Shown: positions 37,568-47,342 of the stretch, in pieces
Layout of the letters: each line of letters starts with the position of its first letter
Numbering within the stretch: the stretch's first letter is position 1
Origin: Paramoeba atlantica
Taxonomy: Eukaryota; Discosea
Assembly (NCBI GenBank): GCA_977017575.1
Contig: CDRNVI010000037.1
Location: 186,001-250,000 of the forward strand
Direction of reading: 5' to 3'
Length of the DNA: 64,000 bases
Notes under the pieces: generated by a model
Told to the model about the DNA's origin: nothing
The model's database searches: none
The model's input: only the letters and a program-made list of their open reading frames with translations
Position numbers and translations under genes: made by a program

Positions 37568-38134
37568 GGGGGGAGGGGGGGGGAGAGAGGGAAGGCCTCT
37601 CTCCTCCAAGGTTTGATGGTGGACGCTTTCCTATGGATGGTGTCCTCCTTGGGGGGGTAGAAGAGGTGTGGTGGTGGTGGTGGTGGTGGTGGTGGGATTA
37701 TAGGGGGGGGGATGGAGGAAGATAGGCAGTTGATGGGATGGGGTAAGGGTGGGTGAGGAGGGTGTTTAAGGGGCTTATGGATTTCGTTCTGAATGTTTAG
37801 AAGGTTTTATTATTTTAGCTGCTCCGTTAAATCGGGTGGTTGTTTAGGACTACAGTACGAACTTCTTACTGAGAAGGTACTATTTTCTAACCTTCTTCAA
37901 TCAATATCAATATTACCTTCTTACTAAGAAGGTACTACTGATGTGCGCCTTGCGTTGAAAACTATTTCTGTGTTGGGAATTTTAAAAAAGTACATGCGAG
38001 TACTCCCCCTTTCACAACTATTTATATGTTCGGTCTGCCGGCTTTTTCTTCCCATTTATAAAAGTGCATACGCTCCAAGAATTCTTACAATAGTTTTATT
38101 TTTTTAATAGTTTTGAAAATGTCATAATTTTAAT
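37568..38134. other. G-rich then AT-rich spacer with fold-back element halves
   Basis: GGTGGTGGTGG microsatellite DNA lies at about 37666-37696. CTTCTTACTGAGAAGGTACT and CTTCTTACTAAGAAGGTACT at about 37860-37940 are related to each other. Halves of the fold-back family (GTTAAATCGGGTGGTTGTTT near 37827; GCGTTGAAAACTATTTCTGT near 37950) flank them. No gene is seen. Confidence 0.55.
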
Positions 38135-38630
38135 TCAAAACTTTTGAAAGCGTTGACAAGTTATTATTGGATTTAGTGCTCTGAGAGCAAAAATGCGCAA
38201 ACAGCCTCCATTTTTGTAGTGAAGCAGTTTGTGCTCGTCTAAATGCCCAAAAAGCCGTTCTATTCGGTTTCTCACAAATCGAAAATTTATGTCAAATAGG
38301 TCATCAACGGAAGAAACTGTTTCTTGGCATGGGCAGTGGCGCACAGATCGGTAGGCCTTGTCCGCAATCACCATTTCATCCACCTTGTGAGTCCATCCAT
38401 AAATATCGGACTCAGCCATGCATTCACTGTCGTGCATGCTACCTTCAAAAGGTCCACTCCACGCTAAGGGGGGCAGCCATCCATCATGATGAAGACCTGA
38501 AAGGTCCAGTATTTTGTGGCGTGCTTTTTTTTGTGGACGCCTTCTGAAGACGGAAGAAGTCCATCGACAATGGAATTACATGTGAAATAGTTCTCTTCGA
38601 GTACTCTAGATCTTCTTTCAACATCAGCGA
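38135..38630 (-). pseudogene. PIF/Harbinger (DDE_Tnp_4) transposase, truncated
   Basis: On the minus strand one continuous frame reads IVDGLLPSSEGVHKKKHATK, then FQVFIMMDGCPPLAWSGPFEG, SMHDSECMAES, VIADKAYRS, and FRFVRNRIERLFGHLDEHKLL. These correspond to the first Asp, the SGPFPGSxHDS motif, the second Asp (A-D-K-A-Y) and the R-x-R-I-E-R-x-F-G segment with the catalytic Glu. The N-terminal half is missing. The frame closes with a stop near 38640, and the spliced-leader-like element abuts it at 38653. All three catalytic residues remain, but the protein is incomplete. Confidence 0.8.
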
Positions 38631-38652
38631 ATCAAACTTCTGAGAAAAGTAA

Positions 38653-39236
38653 TTTTTTTTGATGTTCATGCGCTCATTGGCGCAGAGATACAGTCCTTGA
38701 TGCGACGGCCGATATCATCGGCACATGATCCGCCCACAACGGATGTCGCACCAAGGGGCATTTGGCACGGATCGGTCGGTAAAGGGGGTTCAGGCAACTC
38801 GCCCTCTCTTTACGCAGCCGGAGGGGTGTACTGCAACCGACTCGGTCCCAGTCGGTAGAGGTGGTCCAGGCAACTCACCACCTCTTTACGCAGCCGGAGG
38901 GGCGCACTGCAACCGACCGCTGCCTCGCGATAAAACGAAGCAGAGCCACGCCCAGTGGTGCTCAAGGGAGGCCACCATGGCGCATGGCTCCCCGGTAAGG
39001 AAAGGCGCGAAGGTAAGAAAGTCGGGGAGGGAAGAAAACTCACTGAAAGAGTGAGCCGGGGAGGGGTGATGGGGTGGAACCGCGTCCCCTGCTTCGCGGA
39101 GAAAGAGGGACAGTTTCGGCTTTAGTGCCGGCCGGCAACGGGCATATAAAACAGTAAGGGTATGCCCGTTGCCGGGGAAAGAAAGGATGAACTAAAGGAT
39201 GTTGTACCAACAAGGTACAGAAACTGTATCTTTATC
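38653..39236 (-). mobile_element. Spliced-leader-headed, A-tailed dispersed element, copy 1
   Basis: On the minus strand it begins at 39236 with GATAAAGATACAGTTTCTG, then TACCTTGTTG and GTAC. It carries a 15-bp perfect hairpin (CCGGCAACGGGCATA, 39132-39146 with 39161-39175). Two to three ~75-bp internal repeats (TTTACGCAGCCGGAGGGG...CTGCAACCGACTCGG) follow. It ends GCGCATGAACATC plus eight A. The head matches the 3' part of kinetoplastid/diplonemid spliced-leader exons and the following intron GT (known from memory). No protein-coding frame is credible. The second copy is at 47867-48445. The tail and structure suggest a SINE-like retroelement. Confidence 0.75.
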
Positions 39237-40472
39237 GTACAATGTCGGGGTTGTATCCGGTAAAAGCATGGCACCCAAGGGTCCAAGGCATGCGATCCCA
39301 AGGCATGCCCATCACCCAAGGCATGCGATCTGACATACAATACCAGTATGAAACACTGCATTAGGAAAAGAAAACACTTGCTAGAAACTGTTAACAAATA
39401 GAAGCTTTTAAAAATTGCAGAAATGAAGAACAGAAAAAGAGATTTCAGTAGTCAAAGCAATTAAATAGTGTTTCATGAACACAAGAGTAAGAACAAATTC
39501 ATCGTAGAAGGACTAGTAACTTCTATAACTTGTTTATACCTATGTCACTTTCTACCTTTCGTTTACCAGTCTTCGTACATGTACCATCCTGTTCATGTAC
39601 CTTTTTCCTTTTCACTTTCGAGTGGAACGCAAATATGTCTGGTCATAATGGCTTAGTTGGGCGAGACGACTTTTGTCCATCATAGATTAGAGGCGGCCTG
39701 TGTAGTGCTTCACTTGATCGGCTATTTGACGGTTCTTGCCGACGAACAGTATTATTCGCCTCCAGACTCTGCATACGAGCCTGCAGATTGAAGATTCAGC
39801 AGTGGTCCTTGAGAGATTGTACTTCACTTTTTAGTGCGAGAAATCCGTCTTGCAACTCACTTACACCCAAGCCAAAAATTATTATCGCCAAAATTCATGG
39901 CACAAAAATTATTGTTTTTTTAGTTAAAAGTTGTCTATTTTTGGCAGGAAACATTTTTCTATTTTTCTTTTTGGTCAATTTTTGAATTTCTCATAAGGTC
40001 TGATCTCGGCAACCACTTTTTAGAGAAGGGCTCCATGGATTTTTCAAAAGCTCAATTTTCAGGACAGGATTTGACGGAGGAGGAGCAAGAGGCTTTTCTT
40101 CAACACCAGGTCGTGGGATCATGCGAGATCACACCCGCAGCCCCTCACTTAATGACCACTTAATAACCTGACCTTCGCAACGCATTTGACGAGATTAGAG
40201 AGATGTAATTTATTTCTCTTCTTGTTCAACACGATTTCAAATCTAATTTTTGGCGAAAAGCTAAACCTAACTTTACTTTCTTCCCCGTAAAAAATCATGA
40301 ATCTTTTTTGGGAGCAAAAAAACCCTTTTGGACTAATCTTGGATTTTTTCCACCTCTCTACTAACAACTTCCATTTGTTGATATGTACAAATTTCTACAA
40401 AAACAATTGGCACAATTATTGATTTTTTAATTAAAAGATGAAGAGCTTCGCCAATAATTGAAAACTTAATTA
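39237..40472. other. Spacer with short repeats, no gene
   Basis: CCAAGGCATGC occurs three times at 39274-39325. A minus-strand coiled-coil-like stretch broken by a stop (39660-39870: LQDGFLALKSEVQSLKDHC, stop, LQARMQSLEANN) may be the remains of a gene or element. A GC-rich patch at 40020-40140 encodes a short frame, MDFSKAQFSGQDLTEEEQEA. None is called as a gene. Confidence 0.4.
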
Positions 40473-40904
40473 ACCACAGTCCGGTTTAACATTCCTGTAG
40501 CTAGATAACATTCCGGGGGGAATGTTATGATGTTCCACGCGTTTTTTAACATCCCCCCCCCTGAAAAACCCCCGTGCCCACCCGTGGCTTACAGGTTCAC
40601 CCACTCTACCGACGAAGAGCCACCACGGGAGGTTCTCAACTCTGCTCCCCTACAGGGTCCTCTAGATTTTCGGTACGCATGTACGCTGACGGAGTACTTT
40701 AAGAATGTTCAAGAACGCCAAGAAAGTGGAGCAAAAGAAGTGGAAGCAATGCGCGAAGAGGAAGATACTGAATAAATGAAGTTATTTTTCCCTTCAAAAA
40801 AATACCTCAAAAACATATCTTGAAAATTTAACATTCCTGTAGCTACTTAGCATTCCTGTAGCTACTTCACATTCCCTCCCGGAACGTTAAACCGGACTGT
40901 GGTT
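40473..40904. mobile_element. 432-bp inverted-repeat element (CCACAGTCCGGTTTAAC ends)
   Basis: ACCACAGTCCGGTTTAACAT at the left is inverted at the right (GTTAAACCGGACTGTGGT). Flanking TTAA occurs on both sides within a base or two. Sub-terminal copies of ATTCCTGTAGCTA (one left, two right) and CATTCC follow. The interior is moderately GC-rich and holds the small frame at 40527. Confidence 0.8.
40527..40775 (+). CDS. Small frame inside the inverted-repeat element, unknown
   Basis: This is an 82-residue frame: a Pro-rich start (FNIPPPEKPPCPPVAYRF), a middle DEEPPREVLNS, and a charged helical end (YFKNVQERQESGAKEVEAMREEE). It begins at an ATG inside the left subterminal repeat. It might be a captured gene fragment or the element's own product. 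I recognise no family, and chance is possible. Confidence 0.25.
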   Translation: MMFHAFFNIPPPEKPPCPPVAYRFTHSTDEEPPREVLNSAPLQGPLDFRYACTLTEYFKNVQERQESGAKEVEAMREEEDTE

Positions 40905-41285
40905 TAATATTATTCGGCAGCGTACGTCACGTGCCGTTTGCGATGCTGAAGCCTCCGCTAGGGCAACGACCCTCTTTATATCCCTAGTGCGCTCTCGATA
41001 GCTCTTGGCCACTTCGGAAGAATTCCCACGTAAACTTCGTCAAACTCTGCGAAACCAATCAGCAACAACTTCATGAGATGAATAAATAACATCTCTCATC
41101 TGGTGACGAACCCACTTGCGAAGCCGTTCATACGTCCGAGGCAGGATTCCCGTAGACGTCTTCGGCGTAAACGTTTTGATCGGTGGGCAAGTCGTGTTCC
41201 ATTCCAAAATGAGCGCGAAGAAAAAGGTACGAAACAGACATTTTGCTATTAAAATCTGTATTTTTTGGTAGACAATTACAGTATA
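40905..41285. other. Spacer; no gene
   Basis: No open frame of note. Moderately GC-rich DNA near 40920-41170 could be decayed coding sequence, but I see no motif. Confidence 0.4.
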
Positions 41286-42207
41286 AACCTAGGGACACGA
41301 TAAGTCACCCCCCTCTAAAATTTGTGTAAGGTCTTCGTTTGGGCCAATTTTTGTTGCATTTTGAAGATCTCGGTGACGCTTGTTTGCGCATATCATATAG
41401 AGAATAAAACTGGGAGCCAATAAAATATGAATTTAGTATTACCATTTTTTCACTTTTTCGCCACCATTTGTTTTGCGTACTTCCATCTTTTTGTCGAAAC
41501 TTAAAACAGTGTAGTCAAGCTCAGATTCACCAATATTCTCAAAGGCTTTCTTTACGCACTTAATTAGAGAAATAGTACAAGACGGATTCATTTCATTTAC
41601 ACTTTGTTGAATCATTTCCCACACGTTCTCAATAGGATTAAGGTCGGGAGAATTAGCCGGCCGATTTGTTATGTATTCAATTTTTGAAGTAAAAATATAG
41701 GTTTTCGTATTTCTGGCCGTATGTACACCCGCCCCATCTTGCTGAAAAATAAATTTACGGGGAAAGGGAACCTTACGCAGCGTTTCTACATAAGTTTCAC
41801 GTGTGATTGAACTGTTGTCTTGAACTTGATAGAACTCTTTTCTGACTTTTTTTTGGGGTGTCACATTTTGAATCACATTTTCGTTGGTACGTTTTGCAGG
41901 TATTTTCGAACAATTTTGATAGAAACATTGAAATCCCGTTCTAGTCGCTTCTTTGGAATACCCGCTTGAAAGCGCATATGCAACAAGACTTTTCCCATCT
42001 GCGTTAACTCCCCTTTTACTTGGATTTCACCATGGAAAAAAATCGTGTCAGATTTAAAAAAAAAAGTTTTTTTTAATACTTTGAAAGTAGTTAAAAACAG
42101 CGGGAACGTGTAGATCTCGAAATTGTGAACGACAAAGTGGTGTCATAAACCCCTTAGGCCCCTTCATGCAAAAAGTAAGGTGGGTGACTTATTCGTGTCC
42201 CTAGGTT
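41286..42207 (-). mobile_element. Tc1/mariner element, internally deleted (922 bp)
   Basis: The inverted ends AACCTAGGGACACGATAAGT and complement of AACCTAGGGACACGAATAAG are flanked by TA at 41284-41285 and 42208-42209. It contains a minus-strand transposase lacking the middle. A related non-autonomous copy lies at 46096-46701. Confidence 0.88.
41439..42050 (-). pseudogene. Tc1/mariner transposase remnant
   Basis: The N-terminal helix-turn-helix is recognisable (MGKVLLHMRFQAGIPKKRLE, then FNVSIKIVRKYLQ) at about 41890-42020. A stop and a deletion remove the first catalytic Asp block. The last 146 codons carry IFQQDGAGVHTA (second Asp) and NRPANSPDLNPIENVWEMIQ (third acidic residue, Glu). It cannot be catalytically complete. 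Confidence 0.82.
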
Positions 42208-42223
42208 TACAATTACAAAATGT

Positions 42224-43459
42224 GGGTAAATTGAACGAGAATTCGCTTTTCTTCTATTTTTCAATAATTTCGTCCATTTATGCAGGAAAAAAGGTCCTTC
42301 GTACACTTATTTTGCCACACCTCTCTTTACACGTGCTTTTCCGACTTTCTCTCTCACACCTCTTTGTATAGCTAATATATTAAATATCAATAACTTCACA
42401 GAAATACCAAAGATTTTTCAGCATACGAAGTAAAGCGTCGTTACCATTTATCTTCAACTTTACATTGCTTTTCTCAGCTAAAGCTCGTACTCGGCTGCCG
42501 CGCTTTTCATCCCCCCGACCGAGTACACCCCCTTCACGCTTGAGCGTCTTCTTCACAAGTGAATTAGCCGACTCAACTGTGTTTGTATGAACGCCTTCTT
42601 GGGTTACCCACTCGCGTCGGTGAACCACTTTTTCCCACTTGTATCTACCTTGCAGTTGCAGATTGTGACGAGCGGAATCAGTCCAGATCCTAGTTCTCGA
42701 TCCCGCACCCAGAGCTTCGATGTTTGGAATAAGTGACGATGTGCTTCGATCGGGGACAACGTCCATAAATATTTCAGAGATTTTATTTTGTCTTGTCGTT
42801 TCAACTATAGTTTGAGCGACTTGCGGCCCTTCACGTCTGACACGTCGAGTACGATTGTTGCCTCCCCGCTTCCTCGTTGAGAAGAACGTTTCATCGCACT
42901 GCATGGAGGTCAATGTTCCATGGCGACGAATTCTTCGAAGTACGTGTATCGTCCCGATCATAGAATCCAACGCTTGGCGGAGCCTGACCATGGTCGTCAC
43001 ACTTAAGCCCGTCTCCTCACTCTCTATACCGCATGTGGCTCGCCACGGGAGTACAAAATAATAAATTTCAGCACTTGCTTTGTAGTGCGTTTTGCATTCC
43101 CTGGAACCAGGGGCCCAAGAATGTCATACACCCCTTTGCACTTTTTGGTACACCGCCACTTTTCGTCGCTCAATCGCATTTCCAATGGAGAGGAGTGACT
43201 TCGCTTGTTGCATATCACCTTCCTTGCAACAAGATCATGGCATTTTAACCAGTGTCGACATTGAGCCTCTGACCACTTTGCTACCTTACCAATAGTTAGC
43301 TTCCGACGGCACGTGAATCCACGACACCCCTGACACACCATGTAAGGAATTCAGAAAAATGTAAAATCTTTTTTCTAAAGAGTACATGGATAATTTCCCC
43401 CGATTTTCTCAATATTTATTACCAAATTTTTGGAAAGCGAATTCTCGTTCAATTTCCCC
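42224..43459 (-). mobile_element. Merlin element, second subfamily (1,236 bp)
   Basis: Ends GGGTAAATTGAACGAGAATT (left) and complement of GGGGAAATTGAACGAGAATT (right) are flanked by CAAAATGT at 42216-42223 and 43460-43467. This gives an 8-bp target duplication. The left duplication begins six bases past the TA of the Tc1/mariner element. The transposase is on the minus strand with one frameshift. Confidence 0.9.
42380..43341 (-). pseudogene. Merlin transposase with one frameshift
   Basis: Frame 1 (43341-43024) has a zinc-ribbon-like segment (KVICNKRSHSS ... KWRCTKKC). Frame 2 (to 42380) has the DDE core: SMQCDETFFSTRKRGGNN, RIWTDSARHN and EGVHTNTVESANSLVKKTLK. The two frames differ by a single shift near 43030, shortly before the helix VRLRQALDSMIGTIHVLRR. 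All catalytic positions remain, so it died recently or the base call is wrong. Sequence is only distantly related to the transposase at 24534. Confidence 0.88.
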
Positions 43460-43467
43460 CAAAATGT

Positions 43468-43740
43468 AAACTAAGTGATTAGCAAGAAACTGCATATTCT
43501 CCACACTTTAAGTGTCCGAACTCTTAACTCGACCGAACAAGGGCGAACACGCTAGAACCAAGCAGGTTTCACCCCTCTACTTATAAACAATACAATAAGT
43601 AATATTCTATCATCCATTGTTAGCGATCGGATATTGTTATTAAAAAAACTGCCAACAATAGACATACTTTAGATACTCGCGCATCTCCTTCATTAAATAT
43701 TTTTTGTGCAACTTACGCTACACTTCAATACTTTTCCTTT
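43468..43740. other. Duplicated 5' flank of the short LRR gene
   Basis: From about 43605 the spacer matches the region upstream of 21346 (ATCATCCATTGTTAGC, TCTCGTGC, CAATACTTTTCCTTT). It may carry shared leader and regulatory sequence. Confidence 0.75.
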
Positions 43741-44310
43741 ATGGACATCTCTCGTGCACATAAAGTGCGTGGTACTTCTCTTCCACCTGAGTTTGTGCTT
43801 ATTCGAATGATTGAAAATATTGAGAACCCGCATTCATCATGGACGGCTGATGAACCAATATCTAAGTGGAAGGGGGTAATGTGTTTGGAAAGCGGTGACA
43901 TTGACAAAATTAGGTTTGAAGGGAGTAAGCTACACGGATCTCTACGGTGGGACATGTTACCTCGCTCACTAACGCACATTTGCGTTTATTCAAACAAACT
44001 AATGGGGGAAGTAGACCTCAGTGAATTGCCCCCAAAACTCAAATTTTTAGATGGTTCTTATAACACCTTTACGGGAGGACTTGATTTATGTCATCTTCCA
44101 ATGTCGCTTGAAGAGATCTTCTTTTCTGAGAACAAGTTAAGTGGGCATGTTATTTTTTCTCATCTTCCACATCGTTTGTGTTCACTTGCTTTGAGACACA
44201 ATCGACTACTTGAGGGTGAGATGCGGCTTAGTGAACTTCCTTCAAGTTTAAGTTATCGTCCAATACAAGAAACTTCCATTGTATTTATTGATGATTCCGC
44301 AAAAAACTAG
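43741..44310 (+). CDS. Short LRR protein, paralogue of the gene at 21346
   Basis: This 189-residue protein is almost the same as the gene at 21346 and has the same start (MDISRAHKVRGTSLPPEFVL) and end (IQETSIVFIDDSAKN). The cap is NPHSSWTADEPISKWKGVMC, again without the first cap Cys. Changes from its twin concentrate in the cap and first repeat (KLHGSLRWDMLPRSLTHICVYSNKLMG). The C-terminal half is nearly invariant. That pattern points to gene conversion or selection on the N-terminal part. Confidence 0.86.
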   Translation: MDISRAHKVRGTSLPPEFVLIRMIENIENPHSSWTADEPISKWKGVMCLESGDIDKIRFEGSKLHGSLRWDMLPRSLTHICVYSNKLMGEVDLSELPPKLKFLDGSYNTFTGGLDLCHLPMSLEEIFFSENKLSGHVIFSHLPHRLCSLALRHNRLLEGEMRLSELPSSLSYRPIQETSIVFIDDSAKN

Positions 44311-44459
44311 GTATAGAAACCTCATTTTCAAAATATTTTTATTTTCTAAATACGTTACGGGAAAAGGTAGAAGGACCCACAATTCTACCGCAACTCTACT
44401 AACCCAGGGTGTAGTTTGATATCCACTTGCGTTTTAATACCCACTCATCTTCCGCAAGA

Positions 44460-44534
44460 GCGATTCGAGGGGGCTCTCATATGCGCCATTATTTTACAAA
44501 ATTGTCCAACTTTGGTGAACTTTGGATCCCCCTG
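44460..44534. repeat. Solo end of the CAGGGG MITE family
   Basis: GAGGGGGCTCTCATATGCGC and AAATTGTCCAACTTTGGTGA, ending in CCCCCTGTATA, match the right ends at 12641 and 16154. There is no left partner nearby. It lies 30 bp before the next LRR start. Confidence 0.65.
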
Positions 44535-44564
44535 TATATCATCGAAAAGAGGTATTATTAGTCT

Positions 44565-45515
44565 ATGCAATCTATTTGTTTAGCCTTTATGAGCTTTTCC
44601 TGCCTCTATTCGGCCGATACTTCTAGCTATCAGCCACGTCTTGGGAGAGTTCGAGCCGCCAGTGTTCCTCCTGAGTTCGTCCTGGCACAATTCCTCAAAG
44701 ATGTTGCGAATCCCCACTCCTCGTGGAGAACCGATAGGTCGGCATGCGAATGGAATGGGGTGGGCTGTGACAAGCAAGGATTGCCGATACAGATGGAGCT
44801 TGATATGCATTCCAAAATGAAGTCGACTGGAGGCTCCCTGCTTGAAACATATAGGATGCGTTTACGTGGGTCTCTGCATTTTGTACATTTTCCGCCAACG
44901 TTTCATCGCTTTACGATGATCGGACATATGCTTGGGGGGGAAGTTGTGTTTCAGTACCTTCCCCCTTGTCTACGGTACATAAATCTAAGTCACAATAGCT
45001 TCTCCGGCAACGTTGATTTTAAGTACCTCCCTGAGCAAATTGAGTTTGTGGCCTTATCTTTCAACAAGTTTCTTGGGAATGTTATATTGGATGAAGTAGC
45101 GTCTAGTCTCACCGAATTCTACATTGACCATAATAGGTTTACTGGGTCCATTCATCTTGAAAAATTGCCGAAAAACCTTGAAAAAACCAGCTTAGCGAAA
45201 AATAGCTTTACGGGAAACATTGACTTAGGGAGGCTTCCGCGTCCGCTCAAAGTGCTCCACTTGGACAACAATTTACTGATCGGGGCCCCAGATTTAACAA
45301 GACTACCTTGTAATATGCAGGTCCTTGGTCTTTCATCAAATCAGCTGAAAGGCGATGTGGATCTCAACCGACTTCCAAAAAATTTGCACACTCTGGAGCT
45401 CAATGGTAATGACCTTCAAGGAGTCTACGATCCCGCGAAACTGCCGGAGCAACTTAGTCGAAACGGATGGCAAATGACGAAAATACGTCCCACATTCGAA
45501 AGTCTGCTGGTTTGA
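44565..45515 (+). CDS. Leucine-rich repeat protein with signal-like leader
   Basis: At 316 residues this is the longest complete LRR protein of the cap-plus-repeats type here. MQSICLAFMSFSCLYSADTS looks like a cleavable signal peptide. The cap reads VRAASVPPEFVLAQFLKD, NPHSSWRTDRSACEWNGVGC. A longer spacer to the first repeat (about residues 70-110) follows, then nine repeats such as LPPCLRYINLSHNSFSGNV and LPKNLHTLELNGNDLQG. It ends without a membrane anchor (FESLLV). Secretion or surface display through a partner is an inference. Confidence 0.88.
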   Translation: MQSICLAFMSFSCLYSADTSSYQPRLGRVRAASVPPEFVLAQFLKDVANPHSSWRTDRSACEWNGVGCDKQGLPIQMELDMHSKMKSTGGSLLETYRMRLRGSLHFVHFPPTFHRFTMIGHMLGGEVVFQYLPPCLRYINLSHNSFSGNVDFKYLPEQIEFVALSFNKFLGNVILDEVASSLTEFYIDHNRFTGSIHLEKLPKNLEKTSLAKNSFTGNIDLGRLPRPLKVLHLDNNLLIGAPDLTRLPCNMQVLGLSSNQLKGDVDLNRLPKNLHTLELNGNDLQGVYDPAKLPEQLSRNGWQMTKIRPTFESLLV

Positions 45516-46095
45516 TGCAGGAGGAGTCAAATCTATGAAATCTACACTGCGTTCCTAACAACTTTATATTTTTTTCAATCATTTACGTTCATTACAGTAT
45601 CCCTTCATCTTTCCGGGAAATTTTTCACCTTTCCTTCCATCCTCCTCCGGAACCATTTCAAGTACCGTCGACGCACTTTATATGTGAATCCATTAAATTT
45701 GAGAACATTAAATGTGATTAAACTTTTTCTTCTTCCATTTTTGATGTATTTCGGAATTTTCATTTTTTTTATCGTTTCTTTTTTGATATTTTAATAGTCT
45801 GGTTCATAGTTATTTTCATAGTTGGTATTATTTAAATTTTCTTTTTTAGGCTCTTCGGTAAACGCGGTGGCTGTTTTCAACTTAAACCTTGTTCCGGGTT
45901 ATTGTGCCTAGAGCTACAGTGATCTTCACCAATCTGAGAGTCACGAAAATGAGAATGACCCTCTCAAGAATGACAAATTATCGTGTCAACGTTCAACTCA
46001 AAAAGGGCCTTGAAAATGAGAATGAGAATGGATCAAAAGGGGCCCTGTTGTGCAATCTGGGCAAAAATTTGTAAACCACAGTCCGATTCATTATA
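45516..46095. other. AT-rich spacer with a fold-back element half
   Basis: CTTCGGTAAACGCGGTGGCT and GTTTTCAAC at 45850-45885 belong to the fold-back family. The 61-codon frame near 45889 is AT-rich, low-complexity and not called. Confidence 0.5.
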
Positions 46096-46701
46096 CCTAG
46101 GGACACCTATTGTACCCGCCAGAAGACCAAAATGAACACGACCGACACTCTCCTGAAATTAATGAGGCCGATCGACTCATGATGGTGTTCCTTGAGGCGT
46201 TTGATCGTGTCATAGAGCGTGTTCCACACATGAGCATTGTTCCACACAGCATTGCATGGAAATAATCCGAAACCTCGTACTCAACCCGTTGTTCAAAATA
46301 GAGTATGGCGAAATTTGCGTGCGAGACGACTTTGCTCGGGGTGTACCAGGTTTGTTTGTGTTCGGGGGGGGGGCGAAGCATTGGCTGTGTTCCGCAAGGG
46401 GAGGATGCCGTAACCTGGATGAGATCACATGTCCTGTTTGAAAATGCCGCGTGTTACTTCCATGGGGCGGGCTATCTCCAAGATGTGCCAGGAAAGCCCG
46501 ACATAATGGTTTGCCAACACAGTCTTCCGAATGTGAAGAAAGTGATAATCCATCTATCGGATGCACGCATTTGAGAGCCTTGGTTCCATGCTATAACGCG
46601 CAAAGTCTTTGTGTTGGGAACAGCAAAATGCAACAAAAATGAGCTCAAACGGACACTTGGCTGAAAAGTTAGAGGGGGGTGACTTTTCGCTGTGGGGGGT
46701 T
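46096..46701. mobile_element. Non-autonomous relative of the Tc1/mariner element
   Basis: The left end CCTAGGGACACC follows TA. The right end, read backward, gives AAACCCCCCACAGC, then GTCACCCCCCTCTAAC and TTTTTGTTGCATTTTG, matching 41307-41355. No transposase motif is found in the interior. A moderately GC-rich segment at 46290-46560 has coding-like but stop-broken frames of unknown origin, possibly captured host sequence. Confidence 0.6.
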
Positions 46702-46799
46702 TATTACTGTGTTCCTCTTTATATTTTCACTGTTTTTGTTCACTTTTTTTCAATAATCGAGTGTAGAGCGGTAGTTTTACAACCACCGCAATAATAAAA

Positions 46800-46824
46800 C
46801 TACGCCAAGACTGTCTTGGCGTAG
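46800..46824. repeat. 11-bp perfect hairpin
   Basis: CTACGCCAAGA and TCTTGGCGTAG are separated by CTG and followed by a short T run. An overlapping pair (GTAGTTTTA...TAAAACTAC, 46771-46802) gives an alternative fold. No gene ends just upstream, so I do not call a terminator. Confidence 0.7.
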
Positions 46825-47342
46825 CTTTTGCAATAGTCTTGAAATTTTATAAAAGGTATCAATATCTTACCGTTCCTTAGGAAGTGCAGTATTACATGAA
46901 AACAATGTACATTTTGTAGGTTTACCATTTCAGATTGTTATGTTAACTTTCTCATTCATATGAGCTCATCAATCAACATTAGTGCTGTCATATTTTCATA
47001 CGGAGAACACATTTCTTTATGGATACAAAGCATGTTTTTGATGGAACATTTGAACAACCACTGCGGTAGCCATGTACACCCCCACGCGAAAATAATGCAA
47101 CTTGGGATTCCGCAGAACGGGTGAGTGGTTCACAGTGTATATTTTTGGTGAATGGGAAAAACTATTAGATGTCAATAGCACGAGAGGTGGGAGGGGGTTC
47201 AGAAGTTGAGAAAGGGTATCGTATAATTTCAAAGTAGATCTCAGTGTGTGAGGGCATACATTGTGCGTTTTGCGTATCTAAAACTTTAAGCTCTTTTGAT
47301 AAAAAGATTCTTTTTGTACTCCGTTCAAGGTTGATCGCACTC
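46825..47342. other. Spacer and leader of the disrupted LRR gene
   Basis: No gene or RNA is recognised. The T-rich 47280-47330 segment could be the pyrimidine tract for the downstream ATG. Confidence 0.45.

Noticed and set aside
46800-46824. Transcription terminator
   Set aside because: The hairpin with a T run resembles a bacterial terminator, but no gene ends before it and the genome is eukaryotic.
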